Shown here: positions 18,275 through 27,294 of the stretch, piece by piece | How the letters are laid out: the number at the start of each line of letters is the position of its first letter | Numbering within the stretch: position 1 is the first letter of the stretch | Source of the DNA: Pirellulales bacterium | GTDB taxonomy: Bacteria; Planctomycetota; Planctomycetia; Pirellulales; JADZDJ01 | Assembly: GCA_020851115.1 (NCBI GenBank) | Contig: JADZDJ010000158.1 | Span: forward strand, 19,069-83,068 | DNA: 64,000 nucleotides | Reading direction: 5' to 3' | The notes under the pieces: model-generated | The model's input: the letters and a program-made list of their open reading frames with translations, nothing else | Told to the model about the DNA's origin: nothing | The model's database searches: none | Made by a program: the position numbers and the translations under genes

Positions 18275-21200
18275 TCATGCGACTGCGGTCGCGCGGCGAA
18301 AGCTCGCCCAAAATCTCAGCGGCAACAGGCCAATGCCAATCATGGCCAATTGGCTGAGGCAGAATATGCCCAGCGCCACCAGCACCCCTTCGGTAAAACC
18401 GTAGGAGTGCAACCCGACGCCAAGTTGATTGACGCCGAATAGCGACCAACCAGTGATGATGTTTCCACCGATGGCAAGCACCGCCATGCCGCGGTCCTTG
18501 ACCAGCCCATCCCAGCGGGCGTGCAGAATAAGTGCATTCCAGAGCACGATAATCAGCGCGCCATTTTCTTTCGGATCCCAGCCCCAAAATCTGCCCCAAG
18601 AATCGTCGGCCCACAGCCCACCTAGTACGGTGCCGACGAAGCTGAAGAAGATGCCGAAGCACACCGTGCCATAAATCATCCGCGCCAAGCTCTTGCTCTC
18701 CTCGGCACTGAGCGATCGCGTGAAGACACCGCGGATCACATAAATCAAGCCGAGAATTCCTGCGATGAAGGTGGTCGAGTTGCCTAGGGTAATACACGTC
18801 ACATGGGTGGCCAACCAAAACTGGGTATCGAGTACGGCCTGCATCACGCCCACCGTATCGCCCCGGGTCATGTCGTACACCAGCGAAAGCCTGTCGGCGA
18901 TGATCAGCGAAGCGAAGCCGGCGACCGCAGCCAAAATGTTGCCGAATCCCAACCGGTACACTCGCTCTAAAACCAATCCCGCCAGTACGCCTGCCCAGCC
19001 GATGAAGATCGACGCCGAATAAAGATTGGTCACGGGCGGTCGACCGGATATGTGCATTCGCGCACACAACGCGAAGGTGTGGGCCAAAAACGTCACAGCG
19101 ATCAACCAAAACGCCGTGCGGTTCAGCGTCCGGCTCCACCCCAACCAGGCCAAAGCCGCAAAACAAAACGCTGCAAAATACAACCATTGGCACTTGAGGA
19201 ACGGCCCCCATGTGTTGAACCAAAATTCAAATCCAGGATGTGCGTGGTTCAACTGCGCCGGCGAGAGCTTGTCTGTCAGCCGCGCATAGTCGTGAACGGC
19301 TTGGTTGAACCTGGCGGCGTCTTGGCTGCGGTACGCGTCGAGAATCGAGTCCCAGGCCACTAGCGCCGGATTGATCGGTGCCGGCGGCTCGTTGGGCATC
19401 AGTTCGTTCTTGATGCGCGGCTGGTACGCTTTCAGCCAGGCGATTGAATAAGGCTCCCACTTGATGGGAGTATTGAGGTCCAGGCCGTTGCCAGCGTCGG
19501 ATTCATCGAGTCGAGGAATCGCACACGGTGGAGAAGATTCCGCCATCTCGGCTTCCAGCCGCGGAATAGCCGCCAGCACTTTTTTGATCGTTTCCAGCCT
19601 CGATTTCAAATTGGCAGGATCTTTTTTCAATACATCGAGCGAGGGCAACGGCAGGTGGTTGAATGCTTCGTTTTGAAACAAATACAAATCGAGCCGGCTC
19701 CGTAGCTCCATTAATTTCTTGTCGAATATCGTATGCTTTGCCTCGTCTCTTACTTCTCGGACGCGTTTGACTTCGTCGTCGAATTTTTCGCCCTGCTGTT
19801 GCAGCTCGGCTAGCGAGTAGCGGAAGTACTTGCGACGATCGAGGCCGAACGTGGCCAGCACATCGGGGTTTTCGATGCGAAAAACTCGGTGCTGCTGGGC
19901 AACCTCTGGACGAGCGATCGCGTCGAGAAACCAGCGCGTGGCCGGTTGATATTCATCGAGACCCATGATCCGTTTCAAGGCCGAAGGATGATTGTCGCTG
20001 GCATCGACATAGACCTCCCGTGAGGAAATCATTCGCAGCGTGTTCCGCGCCAATGAATCGATGGGCTGAATTCGACCACCGGTGTTGATGCGAATTCGGC
20101 CGAATGCGTCAAAATCCATCTGCTCCAGCGGAGCCGAACGAGGAATCGCCGCGGATAAAAGAACCGCGGCGGCCAGCGACGCGGCCATCCACGGCAGCCA
20201 GCGCCCAAATTTGGATGCAGGGTGGATCGCAGGCCCAAGCAACGTCGCCGCGCCCGGCACGACCGGCGCTTCTCGGCGGCGAACGAATCGCGTGAGCACC
20301 AAGCTAAACTGAGCGAGCATTCCCGTCGCCACGATCATGCACGCCAGGTACGGAATCATCCAACCGAAATTGGAAACCACCGAGATTCCGGTCAGCACAG
20401 GAATCGGATTGCTTGATTGATAGAAGGTCTCGCCGCCATACCGTAGCGGCTCGTTCATTCTGATTTTGGCGCGCCGATCCACGCCAGCCTTGGCGTCGAC
20501 GAGTTGGAATTCCGACGAGTAACTCTTGGGAACCTGCGTTCCTGGATAATTCTCGCGCTCGACATCGTAGAGGTGGATGGAGTACGGTTTGTAATCGCGC
20601 TCGAACCGCAACACAACCTGATACGTCTTGTCTCCTATGCCGACCGACTGCTCGTCGCTTCCCAATCCCACCAACGCAAGCTGCGTGGTATTTAGCAAGT
20701 ACGTTCCCAAAGAGTGCCCACTGGAATGCTCGAAGAACTCCACATAAGCAGCAGGCATGTTCTGTTCGCCCCCGTCCGCGCCGGTGACGGTTCGCAGGGG
20801 AACCAGGACTGCCCCCTTGTTGCTGCCGGCGGTTACTTCGATCTCGTCCTCGGGCTTGGCATTTCGAACGGCCCCATTGTCGGCGAGCGACTTGACTTGA
20901 ATATCCACGGGTAACCCGCCGGGCCGGGAAATCCGATGTCCTGTGGCGGCGCTGTCGCGCAGAAGCTGCTCTGGAACAACCACGACGTCCTGCTCCGCTT
21001 CGCTGTAGCCTCGATTGATTATCGCCAATTCAAACGAGCGAAGATCGGTGCCGTAGTTGGTGGATTGGCCCTCGGAAACGTACAGCATCGTCTCCTTATG
21101 CAGCGAATAGACGAGTAGTTCGTTCAGCATGAGCAGCAACACGCCGGCATGCAGCAGCACGATCCCAGCTCGCTTGCGAAACACCAATAGACAGCCGGCC

Positions 21201-21970
21201 AGCAGGACGGCGGCGGCAAAGGCTCCTTCAATGACCTGCCATAAGATCCGCATTGAGCTGAGCATCGAATCCGAGTCGATATTGCTCGTATCGACGATCA
21301 GCAACAGCGCTGCCAGCACGGCCAACAGCAGCGCGCCCACGCCCGTTAGAATCAACCGTTCCGCCTTGCGGCTCTGGTTGATAAAAAATAGCGCTCCGGC
21401 AATGCCAACGCAAGAGATTGCCAAGCCCATCAGAAACACCTGCCACATGGTTTTCCAACGAAACGGCATCGTGGCCTGCAAGCCATCTTTGTCCGGTCCA
21501 GCGGCCACAATGAACCAGGTGAGCAAACAGCCCAAACCGATGACCGCCAACCCGCTCCACAATCGCAGGCCGCGGGCTTGAAACTTGAATCGCAAGCCGT
21601 GCGCGGCTAATAGATTGAGGACCATCAAGCCGCCAATCAAAAAGCCACCCGGAAACCAAATGCCGCCACCGACATCTTGCCAATGGGGGAACCATGCCGG
21701 CGGCAGAAATACCTGAAAATCGATCCACACGAAGAGCGAGCGGAAATAGTGGCTCATCACCCACCACACATCGTACCGCGATTGAGCCAAGGTGCCGGCG
21801 AAGATCAGGAAGATCGACAGGCCAAACAGCGCCACCGTCAGCTTCAGCGAAGCCAATGGACGCAAAGTTCGTTCCAGCTTCGAGCGAAACGTCTTCGGCT
21901 GCTTGCTGCGCCGAGGCAATCCCGGTGAAGTCGCTTTGTCAAAATCGGTGGGCAACAAATCGGTCGCCAT
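18275..21970 (-). CDS. ccsBA: Fused cytochrome c biogenesis protein CcsB-CcsA (System II)
   Basis: A 1231-residue membrane protein that carries haem across the membrane and attaches it to apocytochromes c. The N-terminal ResB/CcsB part has SLKLTVALFGLSIFLIFAGT (about residues 42-61), several more helices and a periplasmic domain with YSSEFQLVD and GETFYQSSNP. A large central periplasmic region (about 610-910) carries GGRIQPIDSLARNTLRMIS. The CcsA part ends with eight or so helices and the haem-binding WWD motif WADDSWGRFWGWDPKENGAL near residues 1108-1128. It is longer than proteobacterial fusions, as in Bacteroidetes and planctomycete forms. A lipoprotein gene ends three bases upstream. Confidence 0.93.
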   Translation of the reverse strand: MATDLLPTDFDKATSPGLPRRSKQPKTFRSKLERTLRPLASLKLTVALFGLSIFLIFAGTLAQSRYDVWWVMSHYFRSLFVWIDFQVFLPPAWFPHWQDVGGGIWFPGGFLIGGLMVLNLLAAHGLRFKFQARGLRLWSGLAVIGLGCLLTWFIVAAGPDKDGLQATMPFRWKTMWQVFLMGLAISCVGIAGALFFINQSRKAERLILTGVGALLLAVLAALLLIVDTSNIDSDSMLSSMRILWQVIEGAFAAAVLLAGCLLVFRKRAGIVLLHAGVLLLMLNELLVYSLHKETMLYVSEGQSTNYGTDLRSFELAIINRGYSEAEQDVVVVPEQLLRDSAATGHRISRPGGLPVDIQVKSLADNGAVRNAKPEDEIEVTAGSNKGAVLVPLRTVTGADGGEQNMPAAYVEFFEHSSGHSLGTYLLNTTQLALVGLGSDEQSVGIGDKTYQVVLRFERDYKPYSIHLYDVERENYPGTQVPKSYSSEFQLVDAKAGVDRRAKIRMNEPLRYGGETFYQSSNPIPVLTGISVVSNFGWMIPYLACMIVATGMLAQFSLVLTRFVRRREAPVVPGAATLLGPAIHPASKFGRWLPWMAASLAAAVLLSAAIPRSAPLEQMDFDAFGRIRINTGGRIQPIDSLARNTLRMISSREVYVDASDNHPSALKRIMGLDEYQPATRWFLDAIARPEVAQQHRVFRIENPDVLATFGLDRRKYFRYSLAELQQQGEKFDDEVKRVREVRDEAKHTIFDKKLMELRSRLDLYLFQNEAFNHLPLPSLDVLKKDPANLKSRLETIKKVLAAIPRLEAEMAESSPPCAIPRLDESDAGNGLDLNTPIKWEPYSIAWLKAYQPRIKNELMPNEPPAPINPALVAWDSILDAYRSQDAARFNQAVHDYARLTDKLSPAQLNHAHPGFEFWFNTWGPFLKCQWLYFAAFCFAALAWLGWSRTLNRTAFWLIAVTFLAHTFALCARMHISGRPPVTNLYSASIFIGWAGVLAGLVLERVYRLGFGNILAAVAGFASLIIADRLSLVYDMTRGDTVGVMQAVLDTQFWLATHVTCITLGNSTTFIAGILGLIYVIRGVFTRSLSAEESKSLARMIYGTVCFGIFFSFVGTVLGGLWADDSWGRFWGWDPKENGALIIVLWNALILHARWDGLVKDRGMAVLAIGGNIITGWSLFGVNQLGVGLHSYGFTEGVLVALGIFCLSQLAMIGIGLLPLRFWASFRRATAVA

Positions 21971-21973
21971 ATC

Positions 21974-22666
21974 TTAATTCTCCGGACCGCCAGGTGGGTT
22001 TGCAAATGGCGGGCGCATCCCTTCTGTATAGGTTCCCTTGAGATCGGCGAAAATCGCTTCGCCACCCGCCAGCTTTTCCCGTTGAGTTTCGCTGTCGAGT
22101 TGGTCCGCCGTCAGCGGCTGAAGCTGCATTTGGTTGCGCCAGCGGTTGACATTAGAAAGAATCGCGGCACGCTCGTCAGCCGCGTTCCACGGCAATGTAA
22201 TCACGCTCAATTCCAGCGGCTTGGCATCCCCTTTACGAGGAATCAACATCGTGGCATAGCGAATGCCCTGGCTGGGCTGGCGCTGCCAATCTTCGGGCGA
22301 CTTCCACTCAGGCTTACCACCGGCGGATTCGGGAAATGTGACCGACTTGACAAGCGACCCGAAGGCCGCGGCATGTTGATCAACCGCGGTGGTCTCTCCG
22401 GCTAGCTTGAAGAACCATGCCTCGTCGTCGTGCGGCACGATGGCTGCCAGCATGCGGTCTTGGCCGGCAGGCTTCGTGGTACGTCGAGGTTGATTTGTGT
22501 TGGCTGACAGGCTGGTTGTGGGCGTCGCCAGAGTCTCTTTGGGAACCTGGTAGCGGGTGATTTCGGGTTGCTTCTTGCAGCCGCTTAGAAAGAACGATGC
22601 CAAGATCGCCAACGTGAAACAGGACGCCCAGCATCGACAGGTCGAGATTCGCAACCGACAACACAT
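21974..22666 (-). CDS. Predicted lipoprotein upstream of ccsBA
   Basis: A 230-residue protein with a lipoprotein signal ending in LASFFLSGCKK (lipobox L-S-G-C, Cys near residue 30). A Pro/Thr/Ser-rich linker follows, then a soluble domain containing AAIVPHDDEAWFFKLAGE and TMLIPRKGDAKPLELSVITL. The stop lies three bases before the ccsBA start, so the two are very probably one transcript and the protein may help cytochrome maturation. Similar small lipoproteins beside ccsBA occur in planctomycetes, but I do not recognise a named family. That functional link is inference from position only. Confidence 0.8.
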   Translation of the reverse strand: MCCRLRISTCRCWASCFTLAILASFFLSGCKKQPEITRYQVPKETLATPTTSLSANTNQPRRTTKPAGQDRMLAAIVPHDDEAWFFKLAGETTAVDQHAAAFGSLVKSVTFPESAGGKPEWKSPEDWQRQPSQGIRYATMLIPRKGDAKPLELSVITLPWNAADERAAILSNVNRWRNQMQLQPLTADQLDSETQREKLAGGEAIFADLKGTYTEGMRPPFANPPGGPEN

Positions 22667-23159
22667 GACGCCTTACCCCCCTCTAGCGACGGATCTGAAA
22701 GTCGTACCTCGATGCCCCTTACGTTCCGCCGCGATGGCTTGCGACCGAGCCAGGCCCAACCCATTCGATCAATTTCGGAAAACAGCGTTTTTTGCCGCGC
22801 CAAAATTTGTTAATCGTCGCTCGCCATCGCTGCTTTACGGCGGAGAACAAAGAGCATTTTTGGGCGTTCGACGGCCATCGGAAATGCGGCTCAGGTGGGA
22901 TGCGAGCCGGCCTTCCGCACCGCGAGAAAATAGGATCAAACTGACAACTTTTCGATTATAGGTGTTCGGGCCGCCACCGGACAGGCCGTGCGGAGCGGTT
23001 TTGAGCCGTCAAAAAGCCGCACGGTCGCCAAATCGAAAAAATCAAGCCGCGGCCGACGCTGTGCGTAACAAGAATCACAACTACGGCCATGATTCGAAAA
23101 AGGCGGCCTCGAGAGATCGCCTTTTTCAGGACGGCCACCATCGGTTACAACAAACCACG
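22667..23159. other. Intergenic region with two hairpins
   Basis: No gene is seen in these 493 bases between the divergent lipoprotein and RmlD-like genes. Two inverted repeats lie in its right half: CCGTGCGG/CCGCACGG at 22986-22993 and 23017-23024, and a terminator-like stem at 23096-23127. Confidence 0.5.
23096..23127. terminator. Terminator-like or attenuator hairpin
   Basis: GAAAAAGGCG (23096-23105) pairs perfectly with CGCCTTTTTC (23118-23127) around a 12-base loop. It has A and T tracts on both sides, so it could act in either direction. It ends 32 bases before the start of the RmlD-like gene. Confidence 0.6.
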
Positions 23160-24191
23160 ATGAACACTAGTCGCGTTACCCGCCCAAGTTGTCGTGCCGA
23201 TTCGCCCTTGCCGCTCTTGATTACCGGCATTTCGGGTGTCGCCGGATATAACGCCCTGCCGTATTTCTTGCGGCGATACCCCGGCCAGGTCGTCGGCATT
23301 CGGCAGCAAGACAATTGGCGGCTGACGGGGACTGGTGTGGAAGTCTGTAACGCCGAAGATCGTCGGCGGCTGTCCGCGTTGTTCGAGCAATATCAATTTG
23401 CCGCGGTACTCGATTGCGCGGGAAACTGCGCGCTGAAATCGTGCGAACTCGACCCAGCAATGGCGTGGCGGATTAACGTCGAAGGGGTTCGCAACTTGGT
23501 CGAACTATGCCAGCCGCGCGGCATTCGGTTCGTCCATCTGTCGATCGACCTGGTGTTCTCCGGAACCAACGGCGGCGGTCACATTGAGGGCGACCCGACC
23601 GATCCAGTGACGGTCTACGGCAAGACGATGGTGGCTGCGGAAGAATTGATCGCATCGGCCGATCCCGCTGCGTGCATGTTGCGCATCTCCTTGCCGATGG
23701 GTGTCAGCTTCAACGGTCATGCTGGGGCGATCGACTGGATTCAATCTCGCTTTAAAAAATCGAAGCCCGCCACACTCTATGTCGACGAAATCCGCACGCC
23801 TACCTATACCGATTGCTTGAACGAACTGTGCGATACCGTGCTGGCGAGCAACCTCACCGGGTTATTTCACGCTGGCGGGCCGCGGCGACTGAGTTTGTTT
23901 AACATTGCTCAAATCATCAACCGCGTCGGTGGATACGATCCCAAGCTTCTGATTGGCTGTCCCCGAAAATTGGCCGGCCCGATTCCGCCGCGTGCGGGAA
24001 ATGTATCGCTCGATTCAAGCAAGCTAGCCGTCGCACTTGGCTATGAACCGTTCGACCCCTGGCCATTGAAGGATGAATTCGTACCCACGCATCCAGCGTG
24101 GCATCACGAGCGCGGCGACTTTCGCGGTTCTCCGGAGTTATTGGCCGATGTGCTGTATCGGAATCCCAGAAAAATTTCGCAGATCTTGTAA
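23160..24191 (+). CDS. RmlD-like NAD(P)-dependent sugar-nucleotide reductase or epimerase
   Basis: A 343-residue extended short-chain dehydrogenase. It has the Rossmann start LLITGISGVAGYNALPYF, then VLDCAGNCALKSCELDP, which has the RmlD pattern of cysteine and glutamate around the substrate loop. The active-site YxxxK is VYGKTMVAAEE. HLSIDLVFSG and LFHAGGPRRLSLFNIA also fit dTDP-4-dehydrorhamnose reductases. The substrate cannot be told from sequence; sugar-nucleotide reduction for surface polysaccharide is likely. The frame is open upstream to 22962, but the ATG at 23160 fits the family start. It is a single gene behind a terminator-like hairpin. Confidence 0.85.
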   Translation: MNTSRVTRPSCRADSPLPLLITGISGVAGYNALPYFLRRYPGQVVGIRQQDNWRLTGTGVEVCNAEDRRRLSALFEQYQFAAVLDCAGNCALKSCELDPAMAWRINVEGVRNLVELCQPRGIRFVHLSIDLVFSGTNGGGHIEGDPTDPVTVYGKTMVAAEELIASADPAACMLRISLPMGVSFNGHAGAIDWIQSRFKKSKPATLYVDEIRTPTYTDCLNELCDTVLASNLTGLFHAGGPRRLSLFNIAQIINRVGGYDPKLLIGCPRKLAGPIPPRAGNVSLDSSKLAVALGYEPFDPWPLKDEFVPTHPAWHHERGDFRGSPELLADVLYRNPRKISQIL

Positions 24192-24265
24192 CCCAGCGCT
24201 GGATCGCCGGCAACAATTGGTGTTGCGCAGATAAGCCAGACGAGCTTGCCGGCGCGACGGATTGC

Positions 24266-25117
24266 TAACCCAAGTTAAAGAGTTTGGGGTCGATTTCCAG
24301 AATTTTGAGACTCGAATCGAACGTAAGTCCAATGGTGCTGGGGCGTGAAACGTCGAAAGGCGATGTAGTGAAGACCTCCTTCGTTGGCTTCTCTCCAAGC
24401 CGTGGCCTGCTGATGCACAGTCATGAAACGCACGGAGGAAGCCGGCATGTTTCTGCGAAGGTATCAACGGCGGAAGTATGGCAAGCCGCATCCGTACTGG
24501 GCCCTGGCGGAGTCGTATCGCCCTGCGAAAGGCTCGCGCCAGTGGATCGTGGCCTATCTCGGCGAGTTGACTTCCGATGAGCAAGTCGGTTGGGCCAGGC
24601 TGGGCGCGCATCTGAACGGCGAACCTCAGCGGCGACCGAAGCGTTCGTTGTTCGACCCTCCGAAACGAGACATCCGGCGCGACGATGAACCGCTGTTGGT
24701 GAAGCTCAGTAGCATTCGCCTGGAACCGACGCGAGACTTTGGCGACGCCTGGCTAGCGTGGGGCCTGTGGCGGATGCTGGGCCTCGATTGCCTGCTCGAT
24801 GAGTGGATCGAGCCGGGCGCGAATCCGTGTCCTGGAACGCAATGGCAGCGATTCTTACGATCGCCCGATTCGGTGAACCCTCGAGCGAACGGCATCTTGC
24901 CGACCCCTGGTATCGTCGCACGGCGCTCGAGGAACTGCTGGACGTGACCTCGGAGCAAGTCCATACCGATCGATGGTCCAAGGCGTTCGATCCACGGCTG
25001 CCGCACCAGGAGGCCCTGGAAAAACATCGGCGTGAGCGGTTGGAAGAACGGTTCGAACTCCAGTGCGATCTTTTGCTCTACGACACGACGAACGACCAAA
25101 CACTTTAACTTGGGGTA
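24266..25117 (+). mobile_element. Internally deleted IS1634-type element with both terminal repeats
   Basis: The 852-base element is bounded by 22-base terminal inverted repeats at 24266-24287 (TAACCCAAGTTAAAGAGTTT...) and 25096-25117, which match at 20 of 22 positions. The flanks ATTGC (24261-24265) and ATTGT (25118-25122) look like a slightly decayed target duplication. Inside is only the first part of a transposase, cut just after the DLLLYDTT motif and joined directly to the right end. It could move only if a full-length relative supplied transposase. Confidence 0.85.
24447..25108 (+). pseudogene. IS1634-family transposase, frameshifted and C-terminally deleted
   Basis: From the ATG at 24447 the frame reads MFLRRYQRRKYGKPHPYWAL, then VAYLGELTSDEQVGWARLG and RDFGDAWLAWGLWRMLGLD, the typical N-terminus of IS1634 transposases. 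Near 24825-24840 the homology shifts by one frame to AAILTIARFGEPSSE and continues through EALEKHRRERLEERFELQ to DLLLYDTT. There it stops, just where the first catalytic aspartate motif D-x-T-x-x-Y-F-E should follow. About 60 percent of the protein is missing, including the rest of the DDE site. The product cannot be active. It lies within the terminal repeats of its own element. Confidence 0.85.
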
Positions 25118-25243
25118 ATTGTGCGTCGCGAGCGTCAGCAGCGACACACATCGCCGTGCAATTCTGCAATTCGGATTACGCTCGGCACACGGAGACAATC
25201 ACCTTTTGATTGAGCCGATAAATGCGACGAAGTTTCAGGCGGC

Positions 25244-26239
25244 TCATCCGCCGACTCTCACAACAGTTCGGCCAAGGATCTTGCCGGCCAAAATATCGTG
25301 AATCTTCGGCTCGAGTTGGGCGAGCATAACTTCGGTCGCCAGCGACTCGATGTCGGTCAGCTTCGACGCGGCCAAGTTCGACCAAATTGCTGCTCGGCGC
25401 TGGGCAGGATACGAAACCGAATCGATCCCTGCCAGTGTAACGCCGCGCAGAATAAATGGATAAACGGTGAGAGGCAAATCGGTGCCGCCAACCAGCCCGC
25501 AAGCGGCCACACAACCCCGCGGCTGTGTCGAGCGAATCACCGTTGCCAGCGTTTCACCGCCAACGGTATCCGCCACAGCAGCCCAGCGCGCATTCAACAG
25601 CGGCTTATCCGAACGATCAACAATGGCTTTTCGTGGGAGAATCTCGGATGCTCCAAGCCGCATCAGCAATTCGGCACTCTGCGGTTTACCGCTGACGGCG
25701 CTGACGCGGTAGCCGCGCTTCGCTAGCAAACCGACCGCCAGCGATCCTACGCCGCCGCTCGCACCAGTGACGAGAATAGGCCCAGAATCGGGAGATACAC
25801 CTTGTCGCTCGATCGATTCGAGGCATATTGCCGCAGTAAACCCTGCAGTCCCATAGATCATGCTTTCTCGGAGCGTCATGCCCGAAGGAAGCACCACGGC
25901 CCACTCGGCCGGAATACGAACCATTTCCGCAAAGCCACCCCAACGATCGGCTCCCAGTTCAAATCCGGTAACAATGACCTCGTCTCCCGTCAGAAATCTC
26001 GGCGACGCACTCTGAACAACGATTCCGGCCGCGTCGATGCCTGGTACGTGCGGAAACCGACGCACGACTCCCGGATGTCCGGTGGCCGACAGTGCGTCTT
26101 TGTAGTTGAGCGACGAAAAATGCACCCGAACGAGTAGGTCGCCTGCGGGCAACTCGCTGACGAGCCGCTTTTCAAGGGATCGAGTGATCTGACCGCTATC
26201 CGATTTTGTCACCAACAGGCAATCAAATGTTTCGCCCAT
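25244..26239 (-). CDS. YhdH/YhfP-family quinone oxidoreductase (acrylyl-CoA reductase-like)
   Basis: A 331-residue NADPH-dependent medium-chain reductase. SSLNYKDALSATGHPGVVR and PHVPGIDAAGIV are the family's catalytic-domain signature, followed by GDEVIVTG and GGFAEMVRIPAEWAVVLP. The Rossmann part has ILVTGASGGVGSLAVGLLAKRGYRVSAVSGK, and the end has ARGILAGKI-type wording (HDILAGKILGRTVV). Zinc ligands are absent, as in other quinone-oxidoreductase-type members. The usual substrates are quinones or 2,3-enoyl thioesters such as acrylyl-CoA; which applies here is open. It is a single gene next to the deleted insertion element. Confidence 0.92.
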   Translation of the reverse strand: MGETFDCLLVTKSDSGQITRSLEKRLVSELPAGDLLVRVHFSSLNYKDALSATGHPGVVRRFPHVPGIDAAGIVVQSASPRFLTGDEVIVTGFELGADRWGGFAEMVRIPAEWAVVLPSGMTLRESMIYGTAGFTAAICLESIERQGVSPDSGPILVTGASGGVGSLAVGLLAKRGYRVSAVSGKPQSAELLMRLGASEILPRKAIVDRSDKPLLNARWAAVADTVGGETLATVIRSTQPRGCVAACGLVGGTDLPLTVYPFILRGVTLAGIDSVSYPAQRRAAIWSNLAASKLTDIESLATEVMLAQLEPKIHDILAGKILGRTVVRVGG

Positions 26240-26614
26240 AGCACTACGTCGGTAGGAAAGTTTCCGTGGCGGCGCTCTTCACGGGGGGGTGCAAGAAGCG
26301 AATGTTTTGGCGCTGGTATATCGTAGCTGACCGCTGCGTTTTCTCACACCAGCGATGAAATGTTGCATCAAACTTTGACCGGCTTCGCGCACCGAACTGG
26401 TAGCTACATTGAACTTCGTGACGATTTTCACAAGCTTCAACGTTCGATTTTCCAATGGGATTTCAAGCAATTTCAATCTACCTTCGCTGTAAATCTTTCA
26501 AGAACCCGGTGAACCTGAAACCCGAAAGGGCTGTCGTTCGTAATACTGGTACGGTGTTTGCTCCAATTTGCCTGCCAGAACAGGAAGATCACCCTTGAGG
26601 TGAAGGAGAAAGCG
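26240..26614. other. Intergenic region
   Basis: These 375 bases between the divergent oxidoreductase and small-protein genes contain no recognisable gene or repeat. Promoters for both neighbours must lie here or nearby, but none is clear. Confidence 0.4.
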
Positions 26615-26872
26615 ATGGCAAAGCGATCCCGCTCGCGAAAAAGGGCTGACGGAATGCAAGCTGCAGATCACCGATTGCCTGCGGTGTTGGCGGACGAAGC
26701 GCAATGGACCGTCGATGGCCCAGCTTATGCCGAGTTCTGCATCCGCATTGATCGCAAATTGGAAACGCTAGTTTCACATTGGATTCACTTCGCGACACCT
26801 GGATCGACCAATGTCCGTCGCGTCGTTCGCCAGAAGGGCCACGAGCAACGTCGCAAAGATGTTGCCACATAA
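26615..26872 (+). CDS. Small basic protein of unknown function
   Basis: An 85-residue frame with a strong ribosome site, GAAGGAGAAAG, ending four bases before the ATG. That supports expression. The N-terminus MAKRSRSRKRADG is very basic. The rest contains YAEFCIRIDRKLETLVSHWI, a helical stretch reminiscent of short conserved planctomycete proteins with an (F/I)D-x-x-L-x-x-L-V-x-x-W pattern. No catalytic motif, signal peptide or membrane segment is seen. It stands alone with 375-422 base gaps on each side. Function is unknown and the reality of the gene rests mainly on its ribosome site. Confidence 0.55.
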   Translation: MAKRSRSRKRADGMQAADHRLPAVLADEAQWTVDGPAYAEFCIRIDRKLETLVSHWIHFATPGSTNVRRVVRQKGHEQRRKDVAT

Positions 26873-27294
26873 GCAACGGTATGGATGCCGAATAGAATCG
26901 TCGGTTGGGTTTTGAGTGCGTGGCTAAACTTGATGCCACATTTAATACCTTGGTACGTATTGGTTTGCCCAGCGTGACCTGCCGGCAACTTCGGAAGAAA
27001 TCTTGAGGTCACACTCTTCCAGGTGCAGCGGCCAGTCGCATCGTCGTGCAATCCTGGTGGCTTGTTGAGCTGTCCACGGCAGCCATATTCCAACGCACAG
27101 CCGAGATCATCGAGACCACCAGCATCGCAATGCCGTCGCGCGTAAAAGCCAACCCGAAAACGCGAAACTCAAACTGCTGAATCTCGGCATCTGCCTCAGT
27201 GACCTCAAAAAATGCGATTTAGAATCGAGTTAGCACTGTAGTACTTCGTGCGAGGGCGAACAGGACAGTCCTTGCAAATTGGCGATGCGGTGGA
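26873..27294. other. Intergenic region
   Basis: No gene is recognised in these 422 bases, which separate convergent genes. A seven-base inverted pair GTGACCT...AGGTCAC near 26976-27014 is the only visible structure and may be chance. Confidence 0.35.

Noticed and set aside
18264..18294. GCGCGAC/GTCGCGC inverted repeat at the ccsBA stop as a shared terminator.
   Set aside because: Only seven base pairs, a long loop, no T-tract, and it lies partly in coding sequence.
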